The notes under the pieces are model-generated. The model had not been told where the DNA came from. It did no database searches and saw only the letters and a program-made list of their open reading frames with translations. DNA of 64,000 bases from Rhizobium rhizoryzae (GTDB taxonomy: Bacteria; Pseudomonadota; Alphaproteobacteria; Rhizobiales; Rhizobiaceae): assembly GCF_011046895.1 (NCBI RefSeq), contig NZ_CP049248.1, positions 62,001 to 126,000 of the forward strand, written 5' to 3'. The position numbers were made by a program, and so were the translations under genes. Each line of letters opens with the position of its first letter. Position 1 is the first letter of the stretch. This document shows positions 54,004 to 62,372 of this stretch, one piece after another.

Positions 54004-54016
54004 AGCTTTGATATTT

Positions 54017-55285
54017 TCAACTTTGCAATTGCCTTGAGGCTGCCCTGGCTTGCCTGAAGCAGCCAATCGCAAACAGAGCGGCAGGATAGATCAACATGAG
54101 GTTGAAGCCATGCACCAGGAATACCCAGCCAATCATTGCCAAAGCGCTGATCAGCCATGCACCTGCGACCTGCCGTTTGAACTTCAGATAGGCGATTATG
54201 GAAAACCCGAAGATAATGATGAAACCCTGCGTGGTCAGCATGAACGCCGTGCTCGGGGACGTTCCTGAAATTTCAATGAGGCCGATAAAAACAGTGTAGA
54301 GCGTGGCTGCCGACAAAAGAGAAACCACAGGCGTTCCCTGTCCATTGGTCTGCCCCAACGCGTGAGACAGAAGACCCAGTTGACCTGCCGCATAAAAAGC
54401 GCGGCTTGCGCCAAATACCCAGGAATTGGCGTTTGCGATCAGGACAACAACCATCGTCGCCAGGAGAACGGATTTGACCGGCCCCGTTCCCAGCAGCGCC
54501 GACAACCCGGATAAGCCCGTTGCGTCAACTCCAGCGTATACGGAGGCAGATATGACCCAGGCAAAGGCGAGATAGACGACGACCACGATCAGAAAGCTGA
54601 ACCAATATATACGAGGAATAGTTCTTTCAGGATCCCGCACTTCCTCCAATCCAAAGGATAGATTTTCCCAGCCTTGGAATGCCCAGAAAACGATCACGCA
54701 ACCAGCCCAAAGCAAGTTGATGTCTGGTTTGTAATTGACAACCTCACGGGCCAAAGCCTCACTGGCAGGACCGAGATTGTTCAATGAAAGCCCGATAATG
54801 CCGGCCATGATGACAAGAACGGAAACGACAATAAGCTGATTGACGATGGCGAGGTTATGCACGCCTCGCAGATTCATGAATGTTGCGAACCAGGCGACAG
54901 CAATTGCGATCGGCCCGCGCCATGAGGCAGGATCAAGATGCAGAAGCTCCGATGCATAGGCACCGATGACCATGAAGAACGCCGGCATGCCAACTGCAAG
55001 CGCACCGCATGCAATAAGTGAAAATCCGCCACGGCTCCAATTGCCGACAGCATATGCAGCAAAGCCCGCTACGCCTTGAGAAGACGCAAGCCTATATCCA
55101 AGTTCGGAAAATATGTGTATTGTCGGAGCAATACATATTGCAACTAAAATCCAGCAAAAAAGAGCCGTTACAGCATTCGTTTCACTAATAACAAGACCAG
55201 GAAGTCCAAATAAACCTGAGCCTATGACCATGGAAATAGCAAGAGCTGTTCCATTTGTGCTGTTTAAATTTCTGACAAGCGCCAT
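54017..55285 (-). CDS. APC-family amino acid permease
   Basis: A 422-residue inner-membrane transporter with about 12 spans. It has the APC-type first helix with the Gly-rich break AISMVIGSGLFGLPG, then VAGFAAYAVG, VFWAFQGWENLSFGLEEVRDPERTIPR (conserved intracellular loop with E-x-x-x-P) and GASRAFYAAGQLG. ATG 55285 is preferred over upstream TTG/GTG codons. As first gene of the minus-strand NOS cluster it may supply arginine or another amino-acid precursor, or export a product. Substrate not deducible. Confidence 0.87.
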   Translation of the reverse strand: MALVRNLNSTNGTALAISMVIGSGLFGLPGLVISETNAVTALFCWILVAICIAPTIHIFSELGYRLASSQGVAGFAAYAVGNWSRGGFSLIACGALAVGMPAFFMVIGAYASELLHLDPASWRGPIAIAVAWFATFMNLRGVHNLAIVNQLIVVSVLVIMAGIIGLSLNNLGPASEALAREVVNYKPDINLLWAGCVIVFWAFQGWENLSFGLEEVRDPERTIPRIYWFSFLIVVVVYLAFAWVISASVYAGVDATGLSGLSALLGTGPVKSVLLATMVVVLIANANSWVFGASRAFYAAGQLGLLSHALGQTNGQGTPVVSLLSAATLYTVFIGLIEISGTSPSTAFMLTTQGFIIIFGFSIIAYLKFKRQVAGAWLISALAMIGWVFLVHGFNLMLIYPAALFAIGCFRQARAASRQLQS

Positions 55286-55553
55286 GATTTGCACCAAATC
55301 GCAAAAAATATATATGAAAATCTATCATATAGGAAATGCAAAATCCGGTTCAACTTAGAAAAATTAATAGCCTTGTGAAGATAATGAAATGTTGCGCCCA
55401 TTTCTAATCTAGTTTTTCCCTGTTATGCGCGATCCGATTTTGCCGTAGCGCATGAGCCACCAGCCACTGGAATTCCTTGCGATGATCGAGCAGCCAGTCG
55501 ACACAGGCTAGTCTCTTATTTAGTTATAACTTGAAAGAGACGGTCGACAGCCG

Positions 55554-56987
55554 ATGGCAACCAAAACCACCCTCAACGCGAAAAACCTTGAGGCACTTGG
55601 CACACAGCGACTTGCCGAACTTCTGATAGAAATCAGCACCGGCAGCGCTGCGCACAAACGCCGGCTGCGTATGGAGCTGGCCGGACATCAAAGCAGTGCG
55701 GAAGTCGCCAGGCAGGTTCGCAAACGGCTGTCCAGCATTGTACGCGCTAAAACCTTCATCAATTGGCGCAAGGTCAAAGCGACAAAGACGGATCTGGAAG
55801 CGCAGCGGAAGATCATAGTCGATACCATCGCACTCGATGATCCGGCAGAGGCTTTGGAGTTGATATGGCAGTTCCTGGCGATCGCAGATCCTCTCTTCGG
55901 ACGCTCAGACGATGGAAGCGGCTCTTTGATCCAGAGCTTCCATCAGGCAGTCGCCGACGCAGGCATCATCGCCAAGGCTGCGAAAATCGATGCCGATGTT
56001 CTGGCTGAGAAGGTGTTCAAAGCGCTTCAGGACAACGCTTACGGTCAGTTTGATGGACTGATCACGGCGATGGCTCCGGCACTCGGCAATGAAGGTCTGG
56101 AACGATTAAAGACGATTTTCGTGACCTGGTCGAAAGAAGCCATCGAGAAGCCGGCCAGGAAAGATCGGCGTGTGATTGGCTGGAGCAGTGCCGACCCGAT
56201 CTACGAGGGTGATGTCTATGAAAGCGGCAAGGATCTCACCATTCGCATTGCTCTGCAGGAAATTGCTGACACCCAGAACGATGTGGATGCCTATATCGCC
56301 CAACAGCCGGAGAAAACCCGTAGCGCTCCTATGGTCGCAACTGACATTGCCAACCGCCTGATCTCAGCGGGACGAGCCGAAGAGGCGCTCTACGCGCTGG
56401 ATAAGATCGAGGTGAAAGGTCGAACGGATGTCCCGTTCGAGTGGGAGCAGGCGCGCATCGAGGCACTGGAAGCCTTAGAGCGCAACGAGGAAGCGCAGGA
56501 TTTTCGTTGGAGACGTTTCGAGCAGTCGCTGAATGAAGCGCATCTGCGCGCTTATCTCAGACGGCTTCCGGATTTTGACGATATCGAAGCCGAGGAGAAG
56601 GCTTTTGCATTCGCTCAGGCATTTCCGGATGCAAATCGCGCCCTCACTTTCTTCCTGAGGTGGGCCTCTCCTGCAGAAGCAGCGAAGCTCGTGACGAAGC
56701 GGGCGACCGAGTTGGGCGGTGATCTCTACGAGGTGATGACCGCGGCTGCCGAGATGCTCTCGGCAAAGCATCCTGTGGCCGCAACCATCGTGCTGCGTTC
56801 CATGATCGACTTTACGCTAGAGAGTAGTCGGTCGAGCAGATACAAGTACGCAGTACGACACCTCGCCGAATGCCGGTCCCTTGCGACCCAAATAGAGGAT
56901 TTTGGTGACCTCCGGTCGCATGAGGCCTATGTCATGGATCTCAAACACAGACATGGCCGGAAATCAGGGTTCTGGGGTTTAATGTGA
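55554..56987 (+). CDS. DUF6880 family protein
   Basis: A 477-residue, mostly helical soluble protein with repeat-like helices in the C-terminal half (DIANRLISAGRAEEALYALDKIE, ALEALERNEEAQDFRWRRFE), as in TPR-like DUF6880 proteins. It ends HRHGRKSGFWGLM, the family's usual H-x-x-K-x-x-F-W end. The N-terminus AELLIEISTGSAAHKRRLRMELAG is also typical. Function unknown. It lies beside integrase and transposase debris and may have arrived with them. Confidence 0.8.
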   Translation: MATKTTLNAKNLEALGTQRLAELLIEISTGSAAHKRRLRMELAGHQSSAEVARQVRKRLSSIVRAKTFINWRKVKATKTDLEAQRKIIVDTIALDDPAEALELIWQFLAIADPLFGRSDDGSGSLIQSFHQAVADAGIIAKAAKIDADVLAEKVFKALQDNAYGQFDGLITAMAPALGNEGLERLKTIFVTWSKEAIEKPARKDRRVIGWSSADPIYEGDVYESGKDLTIRIALQEIADTQNDVDAYIAQQPEKTRSAPMVATDIANRLISAGRAEEALYALDKIEVKGRTDVPFEWEQARIEALEALERNEEAQDFRWRRFEQSLNEAHLRAYLRRLPDFDDIEAEEKAFAFAQAFPDANRALTFFLRWASPAEAAKLVTKRATELGGDLYEVMTAAAEMLSAKHPVAATIVLRSMIDFTLESSRSSRYKYAVRHLAECRSLATQIEDFGDLRSHEAYVMDLKHRHGRKSGFWGLM

Positions 56988-57015
56988 TGATAGCCAGTCA
57001 GTCAGTTAAACTTTT

Positions 57016-57186
57016 CCCTTCGCGAAGCAAAGTCCGGCTTTCGTCATGACCGAGTTTGGAAAGCCGTTCACGGCGGCCGGTTTTGGGAATTGGTTCCGCG
57101 ACCCGTTGCGAAGAGGTAGGTCTTACTCATTACTCTGCTCATGGGCTGCGCAAGGCACGTGGCTGAAGCTGGTATGAGTGGCGATA
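57016..57186 (+). pseudogene. tyrosine recombinase (phage-type integrase) remnant
   Basis: The frame at 57031 reads FVMTEFGKPFTAAGFGNWFRD, as in the C-terminal domain of integrases. It must then shift to read YSAHGLRKARG, which holds the H-x-x-R box, and shift again for AEAGMSGD. At least two frameshifts and no N-terminal part mean it is dead. It marks an old integration event. Confidence 0.75.
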
Positions 57187-57322
57187 GGCTGTGACTGGTC
57201 AGTCAAACCTAAAGTTATCTGTTTATACGGCAGAAGTGCGATACTATGCGCGGTAGTTCCAACGATACCTGCGGAAAAGTCGCGCCTCTTTTCATGGCTT
57301 AGCAAAAAGCGAGTCTATCTCT
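57187..57322. other. spacer between integrase remnant and LuxR pseudogene
   Basis: No gene or clear signal is seen here. The bases probably belong to the same decayed island as the remnants on both sides. Confidence 0.4.
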
Positions 57323-58461
57323 TCAGGAACGGCCGTCGAAAGGCATGGGCGTGCCGGAAAGCAGGCGGACAAGCGCGCCGTAGTGGTCCGTTCCAGTCTT
57401 GGCATACACGGACTTGAGATGTGCCTTCACCGTATTGGAGCTGATGCCCGCAGCCATGCCGATGTCCTTCGGCGCGATCCCGCTGGCGGCAAGACGCGCA
57501 ACTTTCGTCTCGGCCGGGGTGAGATCGAAGAGACCGCGCAGGAGCGAGGCATCGGGCAACGTCGAAGAGGCTACGCGGCTGATAGCGAGGATGCAGAGAC
57601 CTCCGGGAATCAGGTCGCGCCCGTCGCCACGAACGGGAACGAGGTGGATAACGCTCGCTGGCTCCTCCTCGAAAGCCGGAACGGGAACCGACATCACTTG
57701 TCCGCTGCTCGATATCGATGCGGCTTGTCCGAGGACCGTCTGAAGGAGACGGTTGCTTGGCCCATGCCGCAGGCCACCCCCTCGCCTCGATCCATAAGTA
57801 TTGAGGGGATCAAGGGCTGCATGAGCGTATTGGCGGCCAGTATCTTGCCGCGCGGATTCACCACACAGGCGGGCAGACCAAAAGCGCCCAGCCCATCCGC
57901 GATCCTGGCAGCCACCGCGATCCTGAGCCGCGCCGTCATGCTGAGGGAACGCGCAAGATGAGGACGGATGGAATCCAGCCAGTCGACCGTTTTGCGAGGA
58001 ATTGGACCCTTTTCGAAGGCTCCGTCGAAACTCGCGGCGATCATGTCGCCGTCCAGGGTCGTGATATGGGTGCCGACCGACCAGCCCAGCCCGATCGGAT
58101 AGAGGAAATCCCGATAGAGTGGCTCAGCAGCAAGCTCCTGTTCTTCAAAAACGTCCAAGTCGGTAAGGAAGCCTGCGTGATCGAGGCGATTCGCGCGCTC
58201 GCGACGGGTATTGTACCTGTCCCATCCTTCATCCATGAAGCGCTGGAAGTAGTACCGTCCCGCCGGAGTTGCGATAAACGAGGTTCCAAATTCCGACTGC
58301 GCGAAGATGACACCGCCCTTCGTGCCGAGCATATCGTTAATGGTCACGATGACATCTTCCCATTTCTCAGGGATCAACGCGGCCTCATAGATTCTGTCGA
58401 TAACGTCGAGTGCCTGCATGCCTCTCCTGAAGCTTCCGCGGCGATGCTTTTCGACGAGCAA
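57323..58461 (-). pseudogene. LuxR-type regulator broken by a frameshift
   Basis: Two overlapping minus-strand frames make one protein. The upstream frame (58461 to 57694) is the sensor part, starting near MQALDVIDRIYEAALIPEKWEDV. The downstream frame (to 57323) carries a LuxR/FixJ helix-turn-helix (LTPAETKVARLAASGIAPKDIGMAAGISSNTVKAHL in meaning). Near 57735-57770 the expected continuation LLQTVLGQAASISSSGQVMS is read only after a one-base shift, since the first frame runs on to SFRRSSDKPHRYRAADK and stops. The break could be a true mutation or a sequencing slip. Restored length would be about 375 residues, normal for this family. Confidence 0.78.
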
Positions 58462-58653
58462 ATAGCCATAGAAATCAGCCCCAGCCTCTCATTTCGGCCA
58501 CGAATTGCAAGCGGTTTCGCACACGCACGCGGGTCATCCAATTCGATCTATAACCCATGCGCGGGCGACGGTCCCGATAGAAAAAGGGGGCTATGCGTGG
58601 ATTGATACTATCAATGGTAATCCTTCCCGTTTTACGGGGTTCAGCGGTAGAAT
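58462..58653. other. spacer in the decayed island
   Basis: Between the LuxR pseudogene and the IS3 remnant I see no gene. A 60-codon minus-strand frame here has no family resemblance. Its last bases are the IS3 element end. Confidence 0.4.
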
Positions 58654-58716
58654 TCACGCGGCCATTTCCAGTTTCTGAGCGAGCGTGATGCAGCCAATGC
58701 CCATGTTGGGCCGTTC
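58654..58716 (-). pseudogene. IS3-family transposase, extreme 3' end
   Basis: The minus strand reads ERPNMGIGCITLAQKLEMAA then stop, the usual C-terminus of IS3-type OrfB (ERPNMA-GGITP-QKL-MAA). Just beyond it lie CGCTGAACCCCGTAAAACGG and GAAGGATTACC, like the terminal inverted repeat of such elements. The rest of the element is missing. Confidence 0.6.
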
Positions 58717-58728
58717 TAAGCCGCCTCG

Positions 58729-59010
58729 ACTCGACCTACCAGGGCCTGCTGCAGGTTGAGTATCCGTTCCACGACAGAGAGGTGATGATCGCCGCCTGCG
58801 GTCGCACCTGCATGCATCGCAAGAAGATCAACATTTCAGTCGTCATGGCGGGCCAGAAGCTCGGCATCGAAGTCGACGACGGCGTTCGGCTCGTCAGTTT
58901 CATGCGCTATGATCTGGGATAAATCGACCTGGAACAGAGAACTTTGAAAACCATCGACAACCCTAATCGCACACGAGGTGTCACCCATGTCTTAGGTACA
59001 CGATGTTACC
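58729..59010 (+). pseudogene. integrase-core (IS481-like) transposase 3' remnant
   Basis: The frame reads TYQGLLQVEYPFHDREVMI, then CGRTCMHRKKINIS, AGQKLGIEVDD, LVSFMRYDLG, stop, and then in the same frame IDLEQRTLKTIDNP. That is the C-terminal end of an rve-type transposase with TAT changed to TAA at the usual DLGYIDLE. The following ...ACCCATGTCTTAGG... and ...ACCTATGTCTCC... are typical element ends. It directly abuts the IS3 remnant. Confidence 0.7.
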
Positions 59011-59039
59011 TATGTCTCCAGTATGGCCACTAAGAGTTA

Positions 59040-59129
59040 TGGCGGAGAGGGTGGGATTCGAACCCACGATACGGTTGCCCGTATGCCGCATTTCGAGTGC
59101 GGTGCTTTCGACCACTCAGCCACCTCTCC
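59040..59129 (-). tRNA. tRNA-Ser (anticodon CGA)
   Basis: The minus strand folds as a class II tRNA. The 7-bp acceptor is GGAGAGG/CCTCTCC with discriminator G and encoded CCA. The D arm contains GCTGAGTGGTCGAAAGC, the anticodon stem is CCGCA/TGCGG with loop CTCGAAA (anticodon CGA), a long variable arm follows, and the T arm has GTGGGTTCGAATCCCAC. It reads UCG codons. Confidence 0.97.
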
Positions 59130-59336
59130 GGGTAATCTGGTCGGCGCGATTTGCGCGCGCCGTCTGATAGCAATGAACCGGAAGGCTGGCAAGGGCAGAA
59201 ACTGCCTGATTTCTCAAAAGCATTATTGGTCGCTTGTATCTGATGTCTTTGCAGCGATCACAGAGATGCTTGCCAAGTATCTAGGTCCTTGAACGCCTTT
59301 AGGATCCGTGTCCAAGACACATTCAGACCATGAGGA

Positions 59337-59624
59337 TTATCGCCGCCAGTTAATTGGCTTGTGGCAGATTTCGACGATCTGGGTCTGTGGGACATAGGGG
59401 TGTCGATAGGAAACGCGCAGGAGATCGCATTCAGTTGTGGTGCATGTTCGCACGACGGGACGGTATGACGTAGTATGTTTATGATAGGCTTTAGGAGCGT
59501 GTACCGCTTTTTCCGGATAGGAGGCAATTATGTCGGCGGCTTGTGCGGCCGTGGTGCTTGCGACTACAAGCGCAAACGGCGCTGCAAAAGCAATCATGGT
59601 CAGTCTATTGCGTGTTTTTGACAT
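59337..59624 (-). CDS. small secreted protein, unknown
   Basis: A 95-residue protein with a signal peptide (MSKTRNRLTMIAFAAPFALVVASTTAAQAA, cut after AQA-A). The mature part has four Cys (VRTCTTTECDLL, VEICHKP) that could form two disulfides, and a basic, Tyr-rich middle. GGGGGAG lies 7 bases before ATG 59624. It is likely periplasmic or extracellular. No family recognised. Confidence 0.72.
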   Translation of the reverse strand: MSKTRNRLTMIAFAAPFALVVASTTAAQAADIIASYPEKAVHAPKAYHKHTTSYRPVVRTCTTTECDLLRVSYRHPYVPQTQIVEICHKPINWRR

Positions 59625-59738
59625 GTTATCTCCCCCGCACTTTGGAAGCGGTAAACACAGAACATCGAAAAAGGTTCCACGTTTGTCTGCAGCGCATTTT
59701 TTCACTTTAATCGTTTGATTGTTGGCGTGTGGTTTTGG

Positions 59739-60335
59739 TCATCCCAGATGGATTTGGTTCCAGAAGAGGGGGTTTTCGCTTGACTGGATCATGACCCATT
59801 TGAGGTCTGTGTTATTCCATGGGTTGATGGCGTTTGTTCTGTTATCGAGGACGAGATCGCCGTTTGATGTTCTGACGATGAGGACTGCGTGTCCCTGATT
59901 GTCGGGGGTGTATGCGACGGCGATGTGGAGTGCGGCTGCTGGCCATCCACGTGAGATGAGTTCTTTTCGTTTTGTGAGGACGAAGTCTTCGCAGTCGCCT
60001 TTTGAGACATTTGCCTGCCAGGTATCGTTGCCATCGTCGTCGTTGATGGGCTGGATGGCCTGGTTGATCTGGTAGTTGATCTTGCGCAGTTCGCGCATTT
60101 TGGCGTGGCTCCATTCGACGGAGCGCGGTCCTTCAGTCGGCTTGCAATCGTCCTGGTTTTTGACGCAGTAGGAGACGAAGCCGAAGGGTGCGAGCGTTGG
60201 CTGGGCGACCTGGATATAGGTGAACTGGTTTTTGAGGGGCATGCCCATGCCGGCTGGGCCCATCGCCAGAGAGGGTGTTACACTCGAAGCCAGCATTGTC
60301 ATTGTTGCGGCTGTGACAAGCAGTTTCTTGATCAT
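59739..60335 (-). CDS. bacterial transglutaminase-like cysteine peptidase (BTLCP)
   Basis: A 198-residue exported protein with signal peptide (MIKKLLVTAATMTMLASSVTPSLA). The catalytic triad of the transglutaminase-like cysteine peptidases is visible: Cys in SKGDCEDFVLTKR, His in DNQGHAVLIVRT and Asp in DLVLDNRT. The family, abundant in rhizobia, includes LapG, which cuts type I-secreted adhesins in the periplasm. This copy has no LapD/adhesin partner nearby, so its target is open. It lies 114 bases upstream of the small secreted protein on the same strand. Confidence 0.9.
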   Translation of the reverse strand: MIKKLLVTAATMTMLASSVTPSLAMGPAGMGMPLKNQFTYIQVAQPTLAPFGFVSYCVKNQDDCKPTEGPRSVEWSHAKMRELRKINYQINQAIQPINDDDGNDTWQANVSKGDCEDFVLTKRKELISRGWPAAALHIAVAYTPDNQGHAVLIVRTSNGDLVLDNRTNAINPWNNTDLKWVMIQSSENPLFWNQIHLG

Positions 60336-60758
60336 GACTGTCCCTGTTTGCTCGAAACGATGGTTTTTTCGTTGATGAGCTTTGATACAGGGGGATGGGC
60401 TTTTATCGGCTTAAGTGGAAAATTCGAATTTTATCGATGTATCGTTTTTTCCGTGAAGCGCCTCAAAATCAGACAAGGTCATGAGAGATGGGCCTTGGGC
60501 TTTGCGGGGATGGCTCCAGGGACCGCATGGGCTTTTGTGATCGGCCCGATCAGGGACACGCGTATTGAATGTCGGGATAGGTTGGCAGGTTACGGCCGAT
60601 CTTGAAGAAGGCGTGCCCACACACGGCAGGAGTGAGGTTCTTTTCGTCACCCGGCATTGTCACCCCGCATTGAGGATTGCTGAACGGCGCGGCAGAGGCA
60701 GGGATTGCATCAAAAGTAGAAACTGTCTTATGCAGCACAGGTCAGGGGGAAGGATTTC
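60336..60758. other. intergenic region before the O-antigen ligase gene
   Basis: About 420 bases without a convincing gene. A minus-strand frame (about 60550-60738, ending CGHAFFKIGRNLPTYPDIQYACP) looks slightly protein-like but starts with GTG and has no ribosome site. It could be a decayed secreted-protein end. AGGGGGAAGG precedes ATG 60759. Confidence 0.4.
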
Positions 60759-62207
60759 ATGCAGGCGATCCGTGGGGGTGCCTCGGCACAGGAGGATGGG
60801 CAACCGCTTTTGGAGCGGGTTTTGCGCACCGCATCACTTTGTCTGTTTATCCTGTCGATGATCGTCACGCTTTTAACGCATGGCGGGGTTTACCCGGCGG
60901 CGATTTCCGTGGCGTTGCTGCTGATGTTGGCCTCGCTTGTCATCACCTATTTTACACAAGGTGTATCATACAGCAGTCAGCGTAGCTTTTACGTGATCCT
61001 GGGGCTTTGGGCGGTGCTTTTCCTTTACGGGCTTGTTCAGGCTGTGCCCATGCCCTCCTTCATGCCGGCCCATCCTGCCTGGGACACGCTGTCTTCGTTT
61101 GGCATTGTGGCAGATCGTTATTTGTCGCCGTCACCTTTCCATGTCCTGTCGGCACTGTTGACGATCAGCCTGCCCTTTGCCACAGCGCTTGCCGCACTGC
61201 TTGTGTTTCGCACGGATCATGATGTCGACCGGGCGCTGCGTGTGTTTGGGCTTGCCGGAGGAGTACTGGCAGCCTTTGCGCTTGTTCAGTTTTTGCTGTT
61301 TCCCAAATCACTGATGTTTGGCGAGAAGCTTTTTTACCACGACAGCCTGACGGCACCCTTCGTCAACCGCAATACCGCGGCGACCTTTTACGGGGTGACA
61401 CTTGTGGCGCTGCTGTGTCAGATCCGGCTCAAGGATCTTTGGGCATTCATCCGCCACACGATTGACCCTGGGCGCGGCAGGAGGAGGGTCAAGACCTCCG
61501 TCCTTTGGGTTCCTCTTGCATCCTTTGTCACGTTTCTGGCCTTGATGATGACCAATTCCAGGGCTGGCATTGCTTCTTGCGCCGTAGGGCTTGCAGTATT
61601 TCTGGTTGGCATCCTGCTTGTACCTGCACCCAGCCAGGCCGGAAGCGGGTTGATCTCCTCGCGTGAGACAAAAAGACAGCGGCGTGTTTTTCAGGTCACA
61701 GGCGCAATGCTCCTGGTTATCATTGCCTTTTCAGTTTTCGCCGGGCGCGCCTTGTTGCGGGCAGAGGTTCAAGGACTGGAAGACGGCCGCTTCTGTATCC
61801 TGCCTGGAACCTTGCGCGCGATCGCCGACAATGTCTGGACGGGCATCGGGCCAGGTGCTTTTCCGGCCTACTTTCCGGCTTACCGCGATCCCGCCTGTGG
61901 GCTGTACGGGTTCTGGGAGCTTGCCCACAACGTCTATCTCGATGGCTTCCTGGCATTTGGGCTGATCTTTTGGGTGGTTGTTGCCGGCGCATCTGTTTTC
62001 ATGATCATTCGTCTTGCCCAGGGGCTTCGTCAGCGCCGGTCGCGCCGGCCGGTGGTGTGGGCGGCAATTGCCTCCTGTTTCATCGTGGGATTGCATTCCG
62101 GCTTTGATTTTTCCGTCCAAATTCCTGGATTTTCTGCCTGGTGGGCGTTTTTCCTAGGGCTGGTGCTGACGATTTGTACAAATCGCTCAAAATATAGAAA
62201 GAGCTGA
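60759..62207 (+). CDS. O-antigen ligase/polymerase family protein (Wzy/WaaL-like)
   Basis: A 482-residue membrane protein with about 11 spans. The large periplasmic loop has FVNRNTAATFYG (the Wzy_C motif N-R-N), followed by NSRAGIASCAVGLAVFLVG and later GIGPGAFPAYFPAYR and LAHNVYLDGFLAFGL, where AHN-x-Y is the ligase/polymerase His motif. It joins repeat units or moves polysaccharide to its acceptor on the periplasmic side. Its ATG has GGGGGAAGG upstream. It is followed by the Wza-like gene, 165 bases later. Confidence 0.9.
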   Translation: MQAIRGGASAQEDGQPLLERVLRTASLCLFILSMIVTLLTHGGVYPAAISVALLLMLASLVITYFTQGVSYSSQRSFYVILGLWAVLFLYGLVQAVPMPSFMPAHPAWDTLSSFGIVADRYLSPSPFHVLSALLTISLPFATALAALLVFRTDHDVDRALRVFGLAGGVLAAFALVQFLLFPKSLMFGEKLFYHDSLTAPFVNRNTAATFYGVTLVALLCQIRLKDLWAFIRHTIDPGRGRRRVKTSVLWVPLASFVTFLALMMTNSRAGIASCAVGLAVFLVGILLVPAPSQAGSGLISSRETKRQRRVFQVTGAMLLVIIAFSVFAGRALLRAEVQGLEDGRFCILPGTLRAIADNVWTGIGPGAFPAYFPAYRDPACGLYGFWELAHNVYLDGFLAFGLIFWVVVAGASVFMIIRLAQGLRQRRSRRPVVWAAIASCFIVGLHSGFDFSVQIPGFSAWWAFFLGLVLTICTNRSKYRKS

Positions 62208-62372
62208 GGCTTTTCGAACCTGTTACTCGGTTGCAACAACTCTCTGTCAAAAGATCCGCTATAGATGAGCTAAACTTAGGGTTTCGGGTTTTTATGAGTT
62301 AAAAACCGGTTATTAACGATTGAGAAAGCATGTTTGGCTTGACGCGAATCATGTTTACCGGGGTAGGGGCAT

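Noticed and set aside
55404..55510. Minus-strand stretch that can be read as DWLLDHRKEFQWLVAHALRQ, upstream of the DUF6880 gene
   Set aside because: It looks like the tail of some protein, but it is under 35 codons, has no start, and I cannot place it. Possibly another remnant.
60550..60738. Small minus-strand frame ending in CGHAFFKIGRNLPTYPDIQYACP
   Set aside because: Somewhat protein-like, but it starts with GTG without a ribosome site and no family is recognised. Kept only as a note in the intergenic entry.
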